In this document: piece after piece, positions 27,727-37,864 of the stretch
Numbering within the stretch: the first letter of the stretch is position 1
Layout of the letters: each line of letters starts with the position of its first letter
Origin: Acinetobacter sp. MB5
GTDB taxonomy: Bacteria; Pseudomonadota; Gammaproteobacteria; Pseudomonadales; Moraxellaceae
Assembly (NCBI RefSeq): GCF_003261585.1
Contig: NZ_POVU01000006.1
Coordinates: 1-64,000 of the forward strand
Reading direction: 5' to 3'
Length of the DNA: 64,000 nucleotides
Notes under the pieces: model-generated
What the model was told of the DNA's origin: nothing
Database searches by the model: none
The model's input: the letters and a program-made list of their open reading frames with translations, nothing else
Made by a program: the position numbers and the translations under genes

Positions 27727-28776
27727 ATGAATATTCAAGAAGCTCTAAATCATATTACAAAAAACATTCACCTCACCCGAAGCCAGATGCAAGATGTGAT
27801 GCGTAGCATTATGCAAGGTGAAGCTACAGATGCTCAAATTGGTGCCTTACTGATGGGACTACGTCTCAAAGGTGAAAGCATCGATGAAATTACTGCCGCA
27901 GCCGAAGTCATGCGTGAGTTAGCCATCAAAATTGATGCCCGTGATATTCCTCATTTGGTCGATATCGTGGGCACAGGCGGTGATGGTCAGAACTTATTTA
28001 ATGTCTCGACTGCCTCTAGCTTTGTGATTGCTGCCGCAGGTGCCAGCATTGCCAAGCACGGTAACCGTGGTGTTTCGAGTAAATCGGGTTCATCTGACCT
28101 GCTCGAACAGGCAGGAATTCGGTTGGATCTAAACATTGCCCAAACCGAACGTTGTATTCGTGAAATGGGTATTGGTTTCCTGTTTGCGCCAAATCATCAT
28201 CAAGCCATGAAACATGCGATTGGCCCACGTAAAGAATTGGGTATTCGTACCATCTTTAATTTACTTGGCCCACTCACCAACCCTGCGGGTGTAAAACGTC
28301 TTGTGATTGGCGTGTTCTCTGATGAACTATGCTATCCAATGGCAGAAGTCATGAAGCAGCTCGGTGCAGAGCATGTCATGGTGGTTCATTCCAAAGATGG
28401 TCTGGATGAAATCAGCCTTGCAGCAACTACAATGGTTGCCGAACTCAAAGACGGTGAAATTCAAACTTGGACGATTTCCCCTGAAGATGTCGGCATTACC
28501 CCACAAAGTTTGCATGGCCTGATTATTGATAGCCCAGATGCTAGCCTGAAACTGATTAAAGATGCGCTTGGACGCAACAAATCAGACATTGGGCAAAAAG
28601 CGGCAGATATGATTGCACTCAATGCAGGTGCAGGGATTTATGTTGCAGGCTTGACCAAAGACTACAAACAAGGTGTGGCCTTTGCCCAAGATATTATTGA
28701 TGGCGGTCAGGCACTTGAAAAATTGAGTGTTTTTGCCGAATTTACAAAAACCCTAAAACAGATTGAAAGCGCATAA
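27727..28776 (+). CDS. trpD: Anthranilate phosphoribosyltransferase
   Basis: TrpD transfers phosphoribose from PRPP to anthranilate. The 349-residue protein has the conserved [20 protein letters not shown] segment (about 78-98), [18 protein letters not shown], and [15 protein letters not shown]. It is the middle gene of trpGDC, 8 bases after trpG and 9 bases before trpC. Confidence 0.97.
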   Translation: MNIQEALNHITKNIHLTRSQMQDVMRSIMQGEATDAQIGALLMGLRLKGESIDEITAAAEVMRELAIKIDARDIPHLVDIVGTGGDGQNLFNVSTASSFVIAAAGASIAKHGNRGVSSKSGSSDLLEQAGIRLDLNIAQTERCIREMGIGFLFAPNHHQAMKHAIGPRKELGIRTIFNLLGPLTNPAGVKRLVIGVFSDELCYPMAEVMKQLGAEHVMVVHSKDGLDEISLAATTMVAELKDGEIQTWTISPEDVGITPQSLHGLIIDSPDASLKLIKDALGRNKSDIGQKAADMIALNAGAGIYVAGLTKDYKQGVAFAQDIIDGGQALEKLSVFAEFTKTLKQIESA

Positions 28777-28785
28777 GGAACGGTG

Positions 28786-29592
28786 ATGGTAGATATCGCA
28801 AACACAATTTTAGGTAAAATTGTTGACCGTAAAGTTGAGGAGCTTGCCGCACGCCGTAAAACTTACAGCCTGCAAGACCTTGAACAACTGGCTGCGCAGG
28901 CAACACCTGTACGTGGTTTTGCACAAGCATTGCGCGCTAAACGCCCAGGCGTGATTGCTGAAATTAAAAAAGCATCCCCTTCAAAAGGGGTGATTCGTGC
29001 CAACTTCAATCCTGCTGAAATTGCACAGCAATATGAGCGTGCGGGTGCAGCCTGTTTATCCGTCCTGACGGATGTCGACTTTTTCCAAGGTGCAGATGAA
29101 AATATTCAGATTGCACGCACACATTGCGCGTTGCCTGCCCTACGTAAGGATTTCTTGATTGATCCTTACAATGTGGTTGAAGCACGTGCTTTGCATGCAG
29201 ACTGTATTTTGCTGATTGTGGCATGTTTGTCCGATCAACAACTTCAGGAAATGTCACAAACTGCATTCGAGCACAACCTCGATGTCTTGGTTGAAGTGCA
29301 TGATGAAGCTGAACTGGAACGTGCATTACAACTCGATGAACGCTGCTTACTCGGAGTCAATAACCGCAATCTGAAAACTTTTGAAGTCGATTTAAACACT
29401 TCATTACGTTTGAAAAAATTACTTGATCCACAACGATTACTCGTGACAGAAAGCGGCATTGCCACAACCGAAGATGTCAAAATCATGCAAGATCATGATA
29501 TTCACAGCTTCCTTGTTGGCGAAAGCTTTATGAAGCAACCTGATCCTGCACAGGCATTCCAAGCCCTATTTGGAACACCTGAACAGTTATAA
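28786..29592 (+). CDS. trpC: Indole-3-glycerol phosphate synthase
   Basis: TrpC closes the indole ring. The 268-residue TIM-barrel enzyme is monofunctional, without a fused TrpF domain as found in E. coli. Active-site segments are present: [48 protein letters not shown] and ESGIAT. The ATG at 28786 has an AAGGAA site; a GTG one codon earlier is an alternative. Confidence 0.96.
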   Translation: MVDIANTILGKIVDRKVEELAARRKTYSLQDLEQLAAQATPVRGFAQALRAKRPGVIAEIKKASPSKGVIRANFNPAEIAQQYERAGAACLSVLTDVDFFQGADENIQIARTHCALPALRKDFLIDPYNVVEARALHADCILLIVACLSDQQLQEMSQTAFEHNLDVLVEVHDEAELERALQLDERCLLGVNNRNLKTFEVDLNTSLRLKKLLDPQRLLVTESGIATTEDVKIMQDHDIHSFLVGESFMKQPDPAQAFQALFGTPEQL

Positions 29593-29607
29593 AAGCATCT
29601 TGATGCA

Positions 29608-29676
29608 AGCCGAATTTAGATGCGTCTAGATTCGGCTCATATTAAAAATTTCCTCAGGGTAAGACGCTTGAGGAAA
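29608..29676 (+). terminator. Two stem-loops after trpC
   Basis: GCCGAAT/ATTCGGC (29610-29637 region) and TTTCCTCA/TGAGGAAA (29649-29676). Neither has a proper T-run. They may end or stabilise the trpGDC message. Confidence 0.45.
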
Positions 29677-29762
29677 CACATAATGATAAATAAAACCTCA
29701 TTTTCATATTTATAAATTGATAGAAATTCCCAAAAATTCAATAACAAGAGAGCAAAATCCCA

Positions 29763-30236
29763 ATGAAAAAAACCATCATTTTGTTTACTTATCTGGTCAT
29801 GCAAAACAGTTTTGCCTCAAACTCACCTTTTCAACTCGTAAATCAAGCATTTGAAAAAGGAGATCAATATGAACCCAGCTATACAACCTATTACTATAAA
29901 ACTGCTCAGCAGCTCCAACCCATTCAAGTTAAATATGTTTATCAGCACAATATCGATATCGATCAAGATGAATTAACTATCCTCTTCAATTCGAAAGATA
30001 CTCAAAACACATTCATTACAGGTCTTCTCTCAGTCAACAATCCCGATCACATCCTGTCTTTACTCAATTTAGCAAAAGCAAAGGTCAAATACCCTTGTCA
30101 CTATTCGGGACAGGCAGAAATTCAAGTTCAAGAAATTGACATGATCGTCAATAAGATAGCGGGAGAAAGCTATGGCTTTATTGATCTAAATCAATTCAAA
30201 CCACTCACTTCTCCACAAAAAAGTTGTCGCTTCTAA
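29763..30236 (+). CDS. Predicted secreted protein, unknown function
   Basis: A 157-residue protein with an N-terminal signal peptide (KKTIILFTYLVMQNSFA, cleavage near residue 18). The mature part is polar and rich in Tyr, Gln and Asp (YEPSYTTYYYK), with just two cysteines, in PCHYSGQ and in KSCRF, which could form one disulfide bridge. It stands alone between trpC and an Smr-domain gene, 170 and 84 bases away, and reads more AT-rich than its neighbours. I recognise no family, and it may be an accessory gene. Confidence 0.65.
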   Translation: MKKTIILFTYLVMQNSFASNSPFQLVNQAFEKGDQYEPSYTTYYYKTAQQLQPIQVKYVYQHNIDIDQDELTILFNSKDTQNTFITGLLSVNNPDHILSLLNLAKAKVKYPCHYSGQAEIQVQEIDMIVNKIAGESYGFIDLNQFKPLTSPQKSCRF

Positions 30237-30320
30237 AATGTGATGCCTGCATCTGATTTCTCACCCCACACTATTTCGTACTATACTTAGCAAAATTTCA
30301 CTTTTTTATGATTTATTATC

Positions 30321-31007
30321 ATGAGTAATAAAGATTCTGCTCTGTCTAAAGAGCAACAATCACTGCTCAAGCAGTTTAAAAAACAAATCACTCATCCTCA
30401 GACGACTCAACTGTTACAACAACAGGCTGTTGAAAAAGCGAAAGCTGAAGAACCTGAGGATGACTTAGATTTATTTAAAAAAGCCACCCAAGGTGTGCAG
30501 AAGTTAGATCACGCCAATATTGCCAATCTCAATCAAACCAAACGCAAAAAACTTGATGCTCAAACACTTGCAAAACGCGTTGCTGCGGAAGGATCAGCTG
30601 AAACTGAAGGTACTGAACTTTCAGATACCCAAGCTGCACTTAACCCCGTCGGCAGCCAGCAAACTCTAAGTTATCGCATTGCAACCTTACAGCATCGAGT
30701 GTTTGAAGATTTAAAGGCAGGCAATTTACGCTGGTTCGAGGCAGTAGACCTGCATGGCTGTACCGTTGAACAAGCGCGTGCTGCTGTTCTACAAGTCATT
30801 CAAATGGCAAAAGATGAAAATCAAAATGTCATTAAGATTGTACATGGCAAAGGCCCAGAAGCCATTTTAAAAACCTATGTGAATGGCTGGTTACGTCAAC
30901 ATCGAGATGTACTGGCATTTGTCAGTGCTCCCGAAAACCAAGGTGGTACTGGTGCAGTTTTGGTGCTGCTTAAACGTGCTGAGAAAAACCCAAAGTATAA
31001 ACAGTAA
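30321..31007 (+). CDS. smrA: Smr-domain protein (SmrA/YdaL-like nuclease family)
   Basis: A 228-residue protein with a charged, Gln/Lys-rich N-terminal half and a C-terminal Smr domain (about 140-225). Smr signature motifs are visible: VDLHGCTVEQA and IVHGKGPEAILKTYV. Stand-alone Smr proteins related to the MutS2 C-terminus have nicking endonuclease activity in some cases. Its biological role is not settled. No strong ribosome-binding site was seen before the ATG. folE follows after 85 bases. Confidence 0.83.
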   Translation: MSNKDSALSKEQQSLLKQFKKQITHPQTTQLLQQQAVEKAKAEEPEDDLDLFKKATQGVQKLDHANIANLNQTKRKKLDAQTLAKRVAAEGSAETEGTELSDTQAALNPVGSQQTLSYRIATLQHRVFEDLKAGNLRWFEAVDLHGCTVEQARAAVLQVIQMAKDENQNVIKIVHGKGPEAILKTYVNGWLRQHRDVLAFVSAPENQGGTGAVLVLLKRAEKNPKYKQ

Positions 31008-31092
31008 GCTGTTTTAATAATTATTGTCGGTCTTTGGCAAGTTTTCTGTTAAAATGCCGAGCTTGCTCAACCAGTGTAAGTGAACACCTGTT

Positions 31093-31647
31093 ATGTCTAT
31101 GCAGCAATCCTACGAAAAAATTCTCACCGCGGTCGGTGAAGATCTTCAACGTCCGGGTCTTAAAGACACGCCTGTTCGTGCGGCGCGTGCTTTTTCGTAT
31201 TTGACTTCAGGTTATGACCAAACGCTTGAAGAAGTTACAAACAATGCTGTTTTCCCTTCAGAAAACCGCGAAATGGTTTTGGTGAAAAACATCGAATTTT
31301 ATTCGTTGTGTGAACACCACTTATTACCATTCTATGGTCGTGTGCATATTGCCTATTTACCTGAAGGGCAAGTCTTGGGTCTTTCTAAATTTGCCCGCAT
31401 TACAGAAATGTTTGCGCGTCGTCTGCAAATTCAGGAAAATCTAACCCAGCAAATCGCTGAAGCCGTTGCAAGCGTGACGCATGCACGTGGTGTTGCTGTG
31501 GTTATTGACTCTGCACATATGTGTATGATGATGCGTGGCGTTGGCAAACAAAACTCAACAACCCGTACTGTCTCTTTTGTTGGTGAATTCAAAACTGATG
31601 AAGAAGTACGCCGTGAGTTTTTACGCGTTGTGCCTGAAAGCTATTAA
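31093..31647 (+). CDS. folE: GTP cyclohydrolase I
   Basis: FolE converts GTP to 7,8-dihydroneopterin triphosphate, the first step of folate synthesis. The 184-residue protein has zinc ligands Cys73 and His76 in [10 protein letters not shown], a further Cys in [10 protein letters not shown], and the GLSKFARI and [12 protein letters not shown] segments. It is slightly shorter than E. coli FolE at the N-terminus. A terminator follows that overlaps the end of the convergent DUF817 gene. Confidence 0.95.
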   Translation: MSMQQSYEKILTAVGEDLQRPGLKDTPVRAARAFSYLTSGYDQTLEEVTNNAVFPSENREMVLVKNIEFYSLCEHHLLPFYGRVHIAYLPEGQVLGLSKFARITEMFARRLQIQENLTQQIAEAVASVTHARGVAVVIDSAHMCMMMRGVGKQNSTTRTVSFVGEFKTDEEVRREFLRVVPESY

Positions 31648-31658
31648 GCTTGGACGAC

Positions 31659-31688
31659 CAAAGGCAAGTTTTTACTTGCCTTTTTTAT
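31659..31688 (+). terminator. folE terminator
   Basis: Stem AAAGGCAAGT/ACTTGCCTTT then a T-run. Its 3' arm overlaps the last codons of the convergent DUF817 gene. Confidence 0.88.
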
Positions 31689-32508
31689 GTCTGCGATGTT
31701 GAACATAAACTTCATGTAACTGCCAATTTCCCTGTGCATCACGCAGTCCCAAAATCTTCAATACCAGCACCAAACTTAACAATAACAATAAGTACCACGA
31801 ACCAATTTTCCCCCACCAAACCACGTGCCAGCCATCGATCTGACTTGGATAAACCCAAATGTCGTAAAAGGTACTAATATTTTCTGCAATCCAAATCAAA
31901 AAAGCGAGAAATAGCAGCACAGGCAACATTGGCAAATGCCATGAAAAACTCAAAATCCGAAAATTAACTTTAGTCTTCCAGAAAATCAGTACACTCCATA
32001 CAAACAAAATACTGCGAATATCGGGAACAAAAAACTTACTGATAAAGTTGATATAAGCACATAATGCCAAAGCTAGCATATTGACCAAGCTAGGAAGTTT
32101 TTCAAATGACAAATTAAATAAACGAATCGAGCGTGCAAAAAAACTGCCGATTGCCGAATACATAAATCCAGCAAATAAAGGTACAGTTAAAATTTTTAGA
32201 ATTGCAGGTTCTGGATACTGCCACGAACCGATATTCGGCGCAGTGAGCACCAGTTCCATCACCATTGCCATGACATGGAACAACGCAATCACTTTGGCTT
32301 CCTGCCATGACTCCATTCGAAAATACAGCATCAAGCACTGGATCAGAATCGCGCAGAAAAATAAATAATCATAACGATAAAAACCCAAATAAGACTGATG
32401 CCCCATTTTAAAACTCAAGGCAAAAACGATCAGCAATAAAATACCAAAAAGTGCAGCGGACATGGCTCGCTGCACTACAGTAAAAATAAAACGAACGGCA
32501 AGGTTCAC
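31672..32508 (-). CDS. DUF817-family integral membrane protein
   Basis: A 278-residue protein with about eight hydrophobic helices. Recognisable DUF817 segments are RYDYLFFCAILIQCLMLYFR, ESWQEAKVIALFHVMAMVME, GSWQYPEPAILKI, PLFAGFMYSAIGSF and IWAENISTFYDIWVYPSQID; the family function is unknown. The start is uncertain: GTG at 32506-32508, 6 bases after the hemE stop, has no ribosome-binding site, and an ATG 15 codons inside is possible. It is probably cotranscribed with hemE. Confidence 0.78.
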   Translation of the reverse strand: MNLAVRFIFTVVQRAMSAALFGILLLIVFALSFKMGHQSYLGFYRYDYLFFCAILIQCLMLYFRMESWQEAKVIALFHVMAMVMELVLTAPNIGSWQYPEPAILKILTVPLFAGFMYSAIGSFFARSIRLFNLSFEKLPSLVNMLALALCAYINFISKFFVPDIRSILFVWSVLIFWKTKVNFRILSFSWHLPMLPVLLFLAFLIWIAENISTFYDIWVYPSQIDGWHVVWWGKIGSWYLLLLLSLVLVLKILGLRDAQGNWQLHEVYVQHRRHKKGK

Positions 32509-32514
32509 GCAAAT

Positions 32515-33588
32515 TTAGCCTAGATACTTGGCGCTATATTCATGAACAGTATCGACAAATACTTTGGCATGATCGGGATCAACCCACTGCGTGATGCCAT
32601 GCCCAAGATTTGCAACATAACCCGTTTTTTCACCGTGCGCATACGCATCATCAAGCATGGCATAAACTGCCTTTTGAATGGTTTCTGTTGAACCATATAA
32701 AGTTGCAGGATCAAGATTTCCTTGCAGTGCCATCTGTCCTTGCACCATTTCGCGGGCAGTTTTCAGTGAAGTCGTCCAGTCTAACCCCAAAGCATCTGCA
32801 CCTGTCGTCAACATTGGCGCTAACCATTGTCCACCACCCTTAGTAAATAGAATGACAGGAATACGCTGCCCATCTTTTTCGCGCTGTAAGCCTGCAATAA
32901 TTTTCTGCATATATTGCAAAGAAAATTCCTGATACTCACGATGTGCCAATGAACCACCCCAACTATCAAAGATCTGAATGGCTTGTGCACCTGCATCAAT
33001 TTGCGCGTTGAGATAATCAATCACAGAATCAGCCAAATGATTCAGCAAAGCATGTAACAACTCAGGTTGGGCATACATCATTTGTTTGGTAAAACGAAAC
33101 TCTTTGCTTGAGCCACCCTCCACCATATAAGTTGCCAGTGTCCAAGGACTACCAGAAAAACCGATCAGTGGAACTTGCCCTGCCAATGCTGAACGAATGG
33201 TTGAAACAGCATCCATGACATAAGCCAAGTCTGCCTTTGAATTGAGCTTTGGTAACTGGGCAATATCCTGTTCTGTTCGAACTGTTCTATGGAATTTTGG
33301 CCCTTCACCTGCCTCAAAATATAAACCCAGCCCCAAAGCATCTGGCACAGTTAAAATATCTGAAAATAAAATTGCAGCGTCCAATTCATAACGACGCAAA
33401 GGTTGCAGTGTCACTTCACATGCAAAATCAGTATTTTTACATAAAGAAAGGAAATCACCCGCTTGGGCACGTGTAGCACGATACTCTGGTAAATATCGAC
33501 CTGCCTGACGCATCATCCAGACAGGGGTAGTATCAACAGGTTCACGTCGTAAAGCACGCAGGAAACGATCATTTTTCAAGGTCGTCAT
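32515..33588 (-). CDS. hemE: Uroporphyrinogen decarboxylase
   Basis: HemE removes four carboxyl groups from uroporphyrinogen III to give coproporphyrinogen III in haem synthesis. The 357-residue protein starts [20 protein letters not shown] and has both PROSITE-type segments: [16 protein letters not shown] (substrate-binding Arg) and [17 protein letters not shown]. An AAGGA site precedes this ATG; a longer reading upstream is not supported. The DUF817 gene follows 6 bases later. Confidence 0.97.
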   Translation of the reverse strand: MTTLKNDRFLRALRREPVDTTPVWMMRQAGRYLPEYRATRAQAGDFLSLCKNTDFACEVTLQPLRRYELDAAILFSDILTVPDALGLGLYFEAGEGPKFHRTVRTEQDIAQLPKLNSKADLAYVMDAVSTIRSALAGQVPLIGFSGSPWTLATYMVEGGSSKEFRFTKQMMYAQPELLHALLNHLADSVIDYLNAQIDAGAQAIQIFDSWGGSLAHREYQEFSLQYMQKIIAGLQREKDGQRIPVILFTKGGGQWLAPMLTTGADALGLDWTTSLKTAREMVQGQMALQGNLDPATLYGSTETIQKAVYAMLDDAYAHGEKTGYVANLGHGITQWVDPDHAKVFVDTVHEYSAKYLG

Positions 33589-33772
33589 GTCCTTTCCATA
33601 AGTTAGAAAAAATTTACCTATCATAACAAAAAGCCTGTATTTTGAATAATCAAGACGCTTGTTATTTTTAGGCGCAATATCGATACGAAATAGTTAATGC
33701 ACTGGTTTACAAATTCTGTAATACTGACCCCGTTTTTTCATTACAGATACATAATTCTTAAGGTTGAATTAG

Positions 33773-35029
33773 ATGTTCGTTCGCTCATTACTCGCTATGA
33801 GTTTAAGCTACCTCATGCTAAATACTGCTTTTGCAGCTTCTAATGCAGAGCAACCATTAACTCCTACAAAAGTCGCTTCAACGACTACCATTCAAGATCC
33901 GATCAATCCGCTTGCTCTGGACACTAAAGCCGCTTCTCAAGTCATGGAAAATGACACTGATGTTGTCGGCGCTGCTGCATCTGACGTTTCTCAAACGACA
34001 GCGGCATCTGAGGTTCAGATTTCCCAGCAGGAACAAAACAATATTAATCAGGTCACCAAGACTGTTAAAACGATTGATCAAACTCCAGATAAAACAACAA
34101 AACCAACCATCAGTAATGCTGCAAAACACGCTTGGACATTGGATAATTTAAATAATATTCAATGGTACCCAGATATTGGCAAAGGACAATTCCCTGTCTA
34201 CGCCCGTGCCCAAGTCATGTTGAATAACAACCATGCTTCTCCAGGTGCAATCGATGGGACAAGTGGTAAAAATACCCTCAAGGCTTTAGCATCTTTCCAG
34301 CAAATGCAAGGTCTACCAACCTCTGGTGAGCTTGATCAAGCAACATGGAACGCACTGATTGCAACTCAGAACAAACCTGCTTTTATTGAATACACACTGA
34401 CTGAAGCAGACCTTAAAGGTCCATATGCCAAAAGCATTCCTTCAGACTATGCACTTCAGGCCAAAATGCCAGGTTTGTACTACACTCGCGTGACTGAAAT
34501 GCTCGGTGAAAAGTTCCATATGGATGAAGCGTTCTTAAAACAGCTCAATCCAAAAGCAACTTTCAACAAAGTTGGTGAAAAAATTATTGTGACCAATATT
34601 CGCAATAATTTGCCAGAAGATATTCACCTGATTGTGGCAATTAAAGGCGCTAAACAATTGTATTTGTTTAATGATCGCAACCAAATGGTTGGTTCATTCC
34701 CAGCGACTATTGGGAGTACAGATACTCCATCACCAACAGGCACCTATAAAGTTGTTGGCGCAACCAAGAACCCTTACTATAGCTACTCACCAAGTAACTT
34801 TATTCAAGGTAAGAACTTGAAACCTTTAATGTTACCACCTGGCCCTAACGGCCCTGTAGGTAATGTATGGATTGGTTTAAGCAAGCGTTCATTTGGTATT
34901 CATGGTACGCCAAACCCATCTTTAATTTCTAAAACAGCATCGCATGGTTGTATTCGTTTAACCAACTGGGATGCCAATGATTTAGCAAGCAAAGTAAAAG
35001 CTGGCGTTACCGTTAAATTTATTGAATAA
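33773..35029 (+). CDS. L,D-transpeptidase with peptidoglycan-binding domain
   Basis: A 418-residue envelope enzyme. It has a signal peptide (about 1-22, cleaved after TAFA), a Thr/Ala/Gln-rich linker to about 120, and a PG_binding_1 domain (about 140-200, NNNHASPGAIDGTSGKNTLK). A probable LysM-like segment follows (about 235-280), then a YkuD catalytic domain (about 285-418). The catalytic motif HGTPNPSLISKTASHGCIRL holds the Cys nucleophile. Such enzymes form 3-3 cross-links or attach D-amino acids to peptidoglycan. AAGG lies upstream of the ATG, and a terminator follows. Confidence 0.9.
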   Translation: MFVRSLLAMSLSYLMLNTAFAASNAEQPLTPTKVASTTTIQDPINPLALDTKAASQVMENDTDVVGAAASDVSQTTAASEVQISQQEQNNINQVTKTVKTIDQTPDKTTKPTISNAAKHAWTLDNLNNIQWYPDIGKGQFPVYARAQVMLNNNHASPGAIDGTSGKNTLKALASFQQMQGLPTSGELDQATWNALIATQNKPAFIEYTLTEADLKGPYAKSIPSDYALQAKMPGLYYTRVTEMLGEKFHMDEAFLKQLNPKATFNKVGEKIIVTNIRNNLPEDIHLIVAIKGAKQLYLFNDRNQMVGSFPATIGSTDTPSPTGTYKVVGATKNPYYSYSPSNFIQGKNLKPLMLPPGPNGPVGNVWIGLSKRSFGIHGTPNPSLISKTASHGCIRLTNWDANDLASKVKAGVTVKFIE

Positions 35030-35046
35030 TTTTAACTCAGCAATTC

Positions 35047-35079
35047 AATAAGCTCAGAATTTCTGGGCTTATTTTTTAT
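35047..35079 (+). terminator. Terminator of the L,D-transpeptidase gene
   Basis: Stem AATAAGCTCAG/CTGGGCTTATT (one G-T pair) then TTTTT. Confidence 0.88.
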
Positions 35080-35158
35080 CAAATAATATTCAACTACTTT
35101 CAACCTCAGCAATTTTTAAATCGCTGCGAGAGAAATCAACAATATAAGAAGAATTTCA

Positions 35159-35767
35159 ATGGATATGAAGCAGATTCTCTTTTTACCTGGCGCTTCAGGA
35201 AGCACAAAGTTCTGGCAGCCTGTACAACAAAACCTTTCAGATGAGTATTCCTCGAAAATATTAGGTTATCCTGGCTTTGGTCAAACCCCCAGCAACCCTG
35301 ACCTTCATAATTTTCAACAACTCACCGAATACGTACTTAACCAGATCAAGAAACCCTGTTATTTAGTCGCCCAGTCCATGGGTGGAATCTTTGCTGTTGC
35401 TGCCGCACTGGCTAAACCAGAGTTAATTCATGCTGTAGTACTCATTGCAACCTCAGGTGGCATTGACCTTAGCCCCTTTCATGTTGCTGACTGGCGGCAG
35501 ATCTATCGAGAGGAATACTTAAATCACCCCGATTGGTTTATTACAACTCAAGCCAACTATCAGGATCAACTACATCGAATCAAATGTCCAAGTCTATTAC
35601 TTTGGGGAGAACAGGATCCGATTAGCCCGATTGCTGTAGGCCAGTATTTACATCAACAATTACCTCAATCTGAATTTCATACGATTGCTGATGGTCAACA
35701 CCACTTTGCCAAAACACATGCTAGTGAAGTGAGCCAACTGATCCGAGCATTTCTACACAAGCATTAA
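35159..35767 (+). CDS. Alpha/beta hydrolase
   Basis: A 202-residue small alpha/beta hydrolase. The oxyanion motif LPGASGSTKFW lies near the N-terminus, the nucleophile elbow AQSMGG gives Ser73, and the acid and base are probably Asp in WGEQDPISP (about 160) and His in DGQHHFAK (about 181). The short cap region suggests a small substrate. The substrate is unknown. The start is ATG behind AAGAAG. Confidence 0.8.
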   Translation: MDMKQILFLPGASGSTKFWQPVQQNLSDEYSSKILGYPGFGQTPSNPDLHNFQQLTEYVLNQIKKPCYLVAQSMGGIFAVAAALAKPELIHAVVLIATSGGIDLSPFHVADWRQIYREEYLNHPDWFITTQANYQDQLHRIKCPSLLLWGEQDPISPIAVGQYLHQQLPQSEFHTIADGQHHFAKTHASEVSQLIRAFLHKH

Positions 35768-35795
35768 AAAAGCCAGCATGTCGCTGGCTTCTTTG
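35766..35795 (+). terminator. Terminator of the hydrolase gene
   Basis: Stem AAGCCAGC/GCTGGCTT with ATGTC loop, then TCTTT. It lies between convergent genes. Confidence 0.8.
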
Positions 35796-35813
35796 GGGCT
35801 TATCTATCATTGA

Positions 35814-36776
35814 TTATAATTTTGGATCGCGTAATTGAACCAAGGACTGATTGGCTTTAGTCAGTACATCCACAAATTTATTCATGACCGCAGGCACAAC
35901 ATGATCTGCAACTTGTGCTGCTTGTAAACCCAGTTTTTCACCTAATGTCGGTTTACGGCGTGTACTAATTAAATACACTTCATGCTGTGGCAAGAGTTTT
36001 AAAATCAGTTCATCTGAGGTTTGTAACTCATCAACTAAATTCAACTCTAGTGCATCTTGACCATACCAGTGTTCGCCTGTGGCGACTTTTTCAACATTGA
36101 GTTTTGGACGGTATTTTTCAACAAAGTGCTTAAATAAAGTATGGGTTTGCTGCAATTCTTGCTCAAACTTGTCTTTGCCTTCTTGCGTGTTTTCACCAAA
36201 CATGGTGACTGTACGTTTGTACTGTCCCGCAGTATAGAGTTCAAAATCGACATGATGTTCGCGCAGCAAACGATTAAAGTTCGGTACTTGAGCCACAACA
36301 CCAATTGACCCGACAATCGCAAATGGTGCTGCAATAATTTCGCTGGCAATACATGCCATCATATAACCACCGCTAGCAGCGACTTTATCGACCACAATCG
36401 TGACGTGAAAACCAGCTTCGCGTAACCGCACCAATTGTGCAGCCGCCAGACCATAACCATGAACCATACCACCTGGGCTTTCAAGGCGAATTAGAACTTT
36501 GTCTTGCCCTGCTTTTGCAGTCGACAAAATCAGGGTGATTTCTTCACGCAATGCTGCAACCGCAGATGCTTGTACATCACCTTTGAAGTCAATCACATAC
36601 ACTTTTTGATTATTCTTTTTGCGTTGCTTGGCTTCTTTGGCTAACTGCTTATTAAACTGCAAAAATTCTAATTTTGATGTCGTACTTTGAATAATTTTCT
36701 TTCTTTGTTCATTCACACGTGCATTTAAATGAGTCACGTGAATTTCAGCAGGAATTTTGGGCAATTGAAATAGCAT
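35814..36776 (-). CDS. sohB: S49-family protease SohB
   Basis: A 320-residue S49 peptidase (SppA/SohB group). Catalytic residues are Ser135 (KVAASGGYMMA) and general base Lys187 (YTAGQYKRTVT); LESPGGMVHGYGLAA and PFAIVGSIGVVAQ are highly SohB-like. E. coli SohB begins with a transmembrane helix. Here the N-terminus (PKIPAEIHVTHLNARVNEQR) is polar and shows no membrane segment, so the protein may be cytoplasmic or peripheral. The start ATG has an AGGCGAAG site. It follows pstB on the same strand after a terminator. Confidence 0.9.
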   Translation of the reverse strand: MLFQLPKIPAEIHVTHLNARVNEQRKKIIQSTTSKLEFLQFNKQLAKEAKQRKKNNQKVYVIDFKGDVQASAVAALREEITLILSTAKAGQDKVLIRLESPGGMVHGYGLAAAQLVRLREAGFHVTIVVDKVAASGGYMMACIASEIIAAPFAIVGSIGVVAQVPNFNRLLREHHVDFELYTAGQYKRTVTMFGENTQEGKDKFEQELQQTHTLFKHFVEKYRPKLNVEKVATGEHWYGQDALELNLVDELQTSDELILKLLPQHEVYLISTRRKPTLGEKLGLQAAQVADHVVPAVMNKFVDVLTKANQSLVQLRDPKL

Positions 36777-36876
36777 GTCTTCGCCTAAAGCATAAAGTTA
36801 TGTTTCCAAAATGAGGGCTAAAGCATGAAAAATCAATAGTCGAATAACAATCACTACAATTCCATTTTAAAGCTCA

Positions 36877-36910
36877 TAAAAAATCCCCATGCAAAACGCA
36901 TAGGGACTTC
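36877..36910 (-). terminator. Terminator of the pst operon
   Basis: On the minus strand TCCCTATGC/GCATGGGGA with loop GTTTT, then TTTTTT. One mismatch lies in the stem. Confidence 0.85.
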
Positions 36911-36937
36911 ATATTAAGAGGAAAGTCTAGAAACAAA

Positions 36938-37849
36938 CTAGCCAAAGCGCCCTGTAATATAGGCCTCTGTCAATTGATGATCGGGCTGAGTGAAAACTTT
37001 CTCTGTCGAATTCACTTCAATTAAATTGCCCAAATGGAAATACGCAGTGCGATCCGAAACACGTGCAGCTTGTTGCATAGAGTGCGTGACAATTGCAATC
37101 GTATATTGATCTGACAATTCAGAAATCAGTTCTTCAATTTTTGCTGTTGCAATCGGGTCTAGTGCTGAACAAGGCTCATCCATCAAGATCACCTCAGGGC
37201 TCACCGCAATAGTCCGTGCAATACATAGACGCTGTTGCTGACCTCCAGACAAATCTGTCCCCGAATGAGTTAAACGATCTTTTACTTCATCCCAAAGCCC
37301 TGCTTTACGCAAGCTATTTTCCACAATTTCTTCCATATCGTATTTATCGCGTGCCAAGCCATGCAACTTGGGGCCATAAGCCACGTTGTCAAAAATAGAC
37401 TTTGGAAATGGATTGGGTTTCTGAAACACCATGCCGACTTGCGCACGTAATAACACCACATCGAGACTAGAATCATAGATATCTTGCTGATCCAGCGTCA
37501 CTTTACCTGTCACCCGACAACCATCAATCGTGTCATTCATACGATTCAAAGTACGTAAAAATGTCGATTTACCACAACCAGATGACCCAATAAAAGCAAT
37601 CACTTCATTTTGGTAAATATTTAAATCAATACCTTTAATGGCTTCAGTCTGACCATAATACACATGCACATTTTCAGTTGTGATTTTCACTTCTTGAGCT
37701 GCTTTTTTCTTATGGCTTTCGTATGGATCGAACTGCCCAATATGTACACTGCCTGTCGAGTGATATTCTGTGCCATGGCGTGATGTATAAGATTCTGGAT
37801 TCACCTGTGTATCCTGTGCATGGAATGGAGTGTTATTTGCCGTATTCAT
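36938..37849 (-). CDS. pstB: Phosphate ABC transporter ATP-binding protein
   Basis: The 303-residue ATPase of the high-affinity phosphate importer. Walker A GSSGCGKS is at 88-95; the Q-loop ([17 protein letters not shown]), signature [13 protein letters not shown], Walker B VILMDEP and switch His (VTHSMQQ) follow. The core is standard, but an N-terminal extension of about 50 polar residues precedes the usual start of the family. The gene lies 15 bases after pstA. phoU, which often follows pstB, is not present here. Confidence 0.97.
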   Translation of the reverse strand: MNTANNTPFHAQDTQVNPESYTSRHGTEYHSTGSVHIGQFDPYESHKKKAAQEVKITTENVHVYYGQTEAIKGIDLNIYQNEVIAFIGSSGCGKSTFLRTLNRMNDTIDGCRVTGKVTLDQQDIYDSSLDVVLLRAQVGMVFQKPNPFPKSIFDNVAYGPKLHGLARDKYDMEEIVENSLRKAGLWDEVKDRLTHSGTDLSGGQQQRLCIARTIAVSPEVILMDEPCSALDPIATAKIEELISELSDQYTIAIVTHSMQQAARVSDRTAYFHLGNLIEVNSTEKVFTQPDHQLTEAYITGRFG

Positions 37850-37864
37850 TATATTTTGCCCCGC

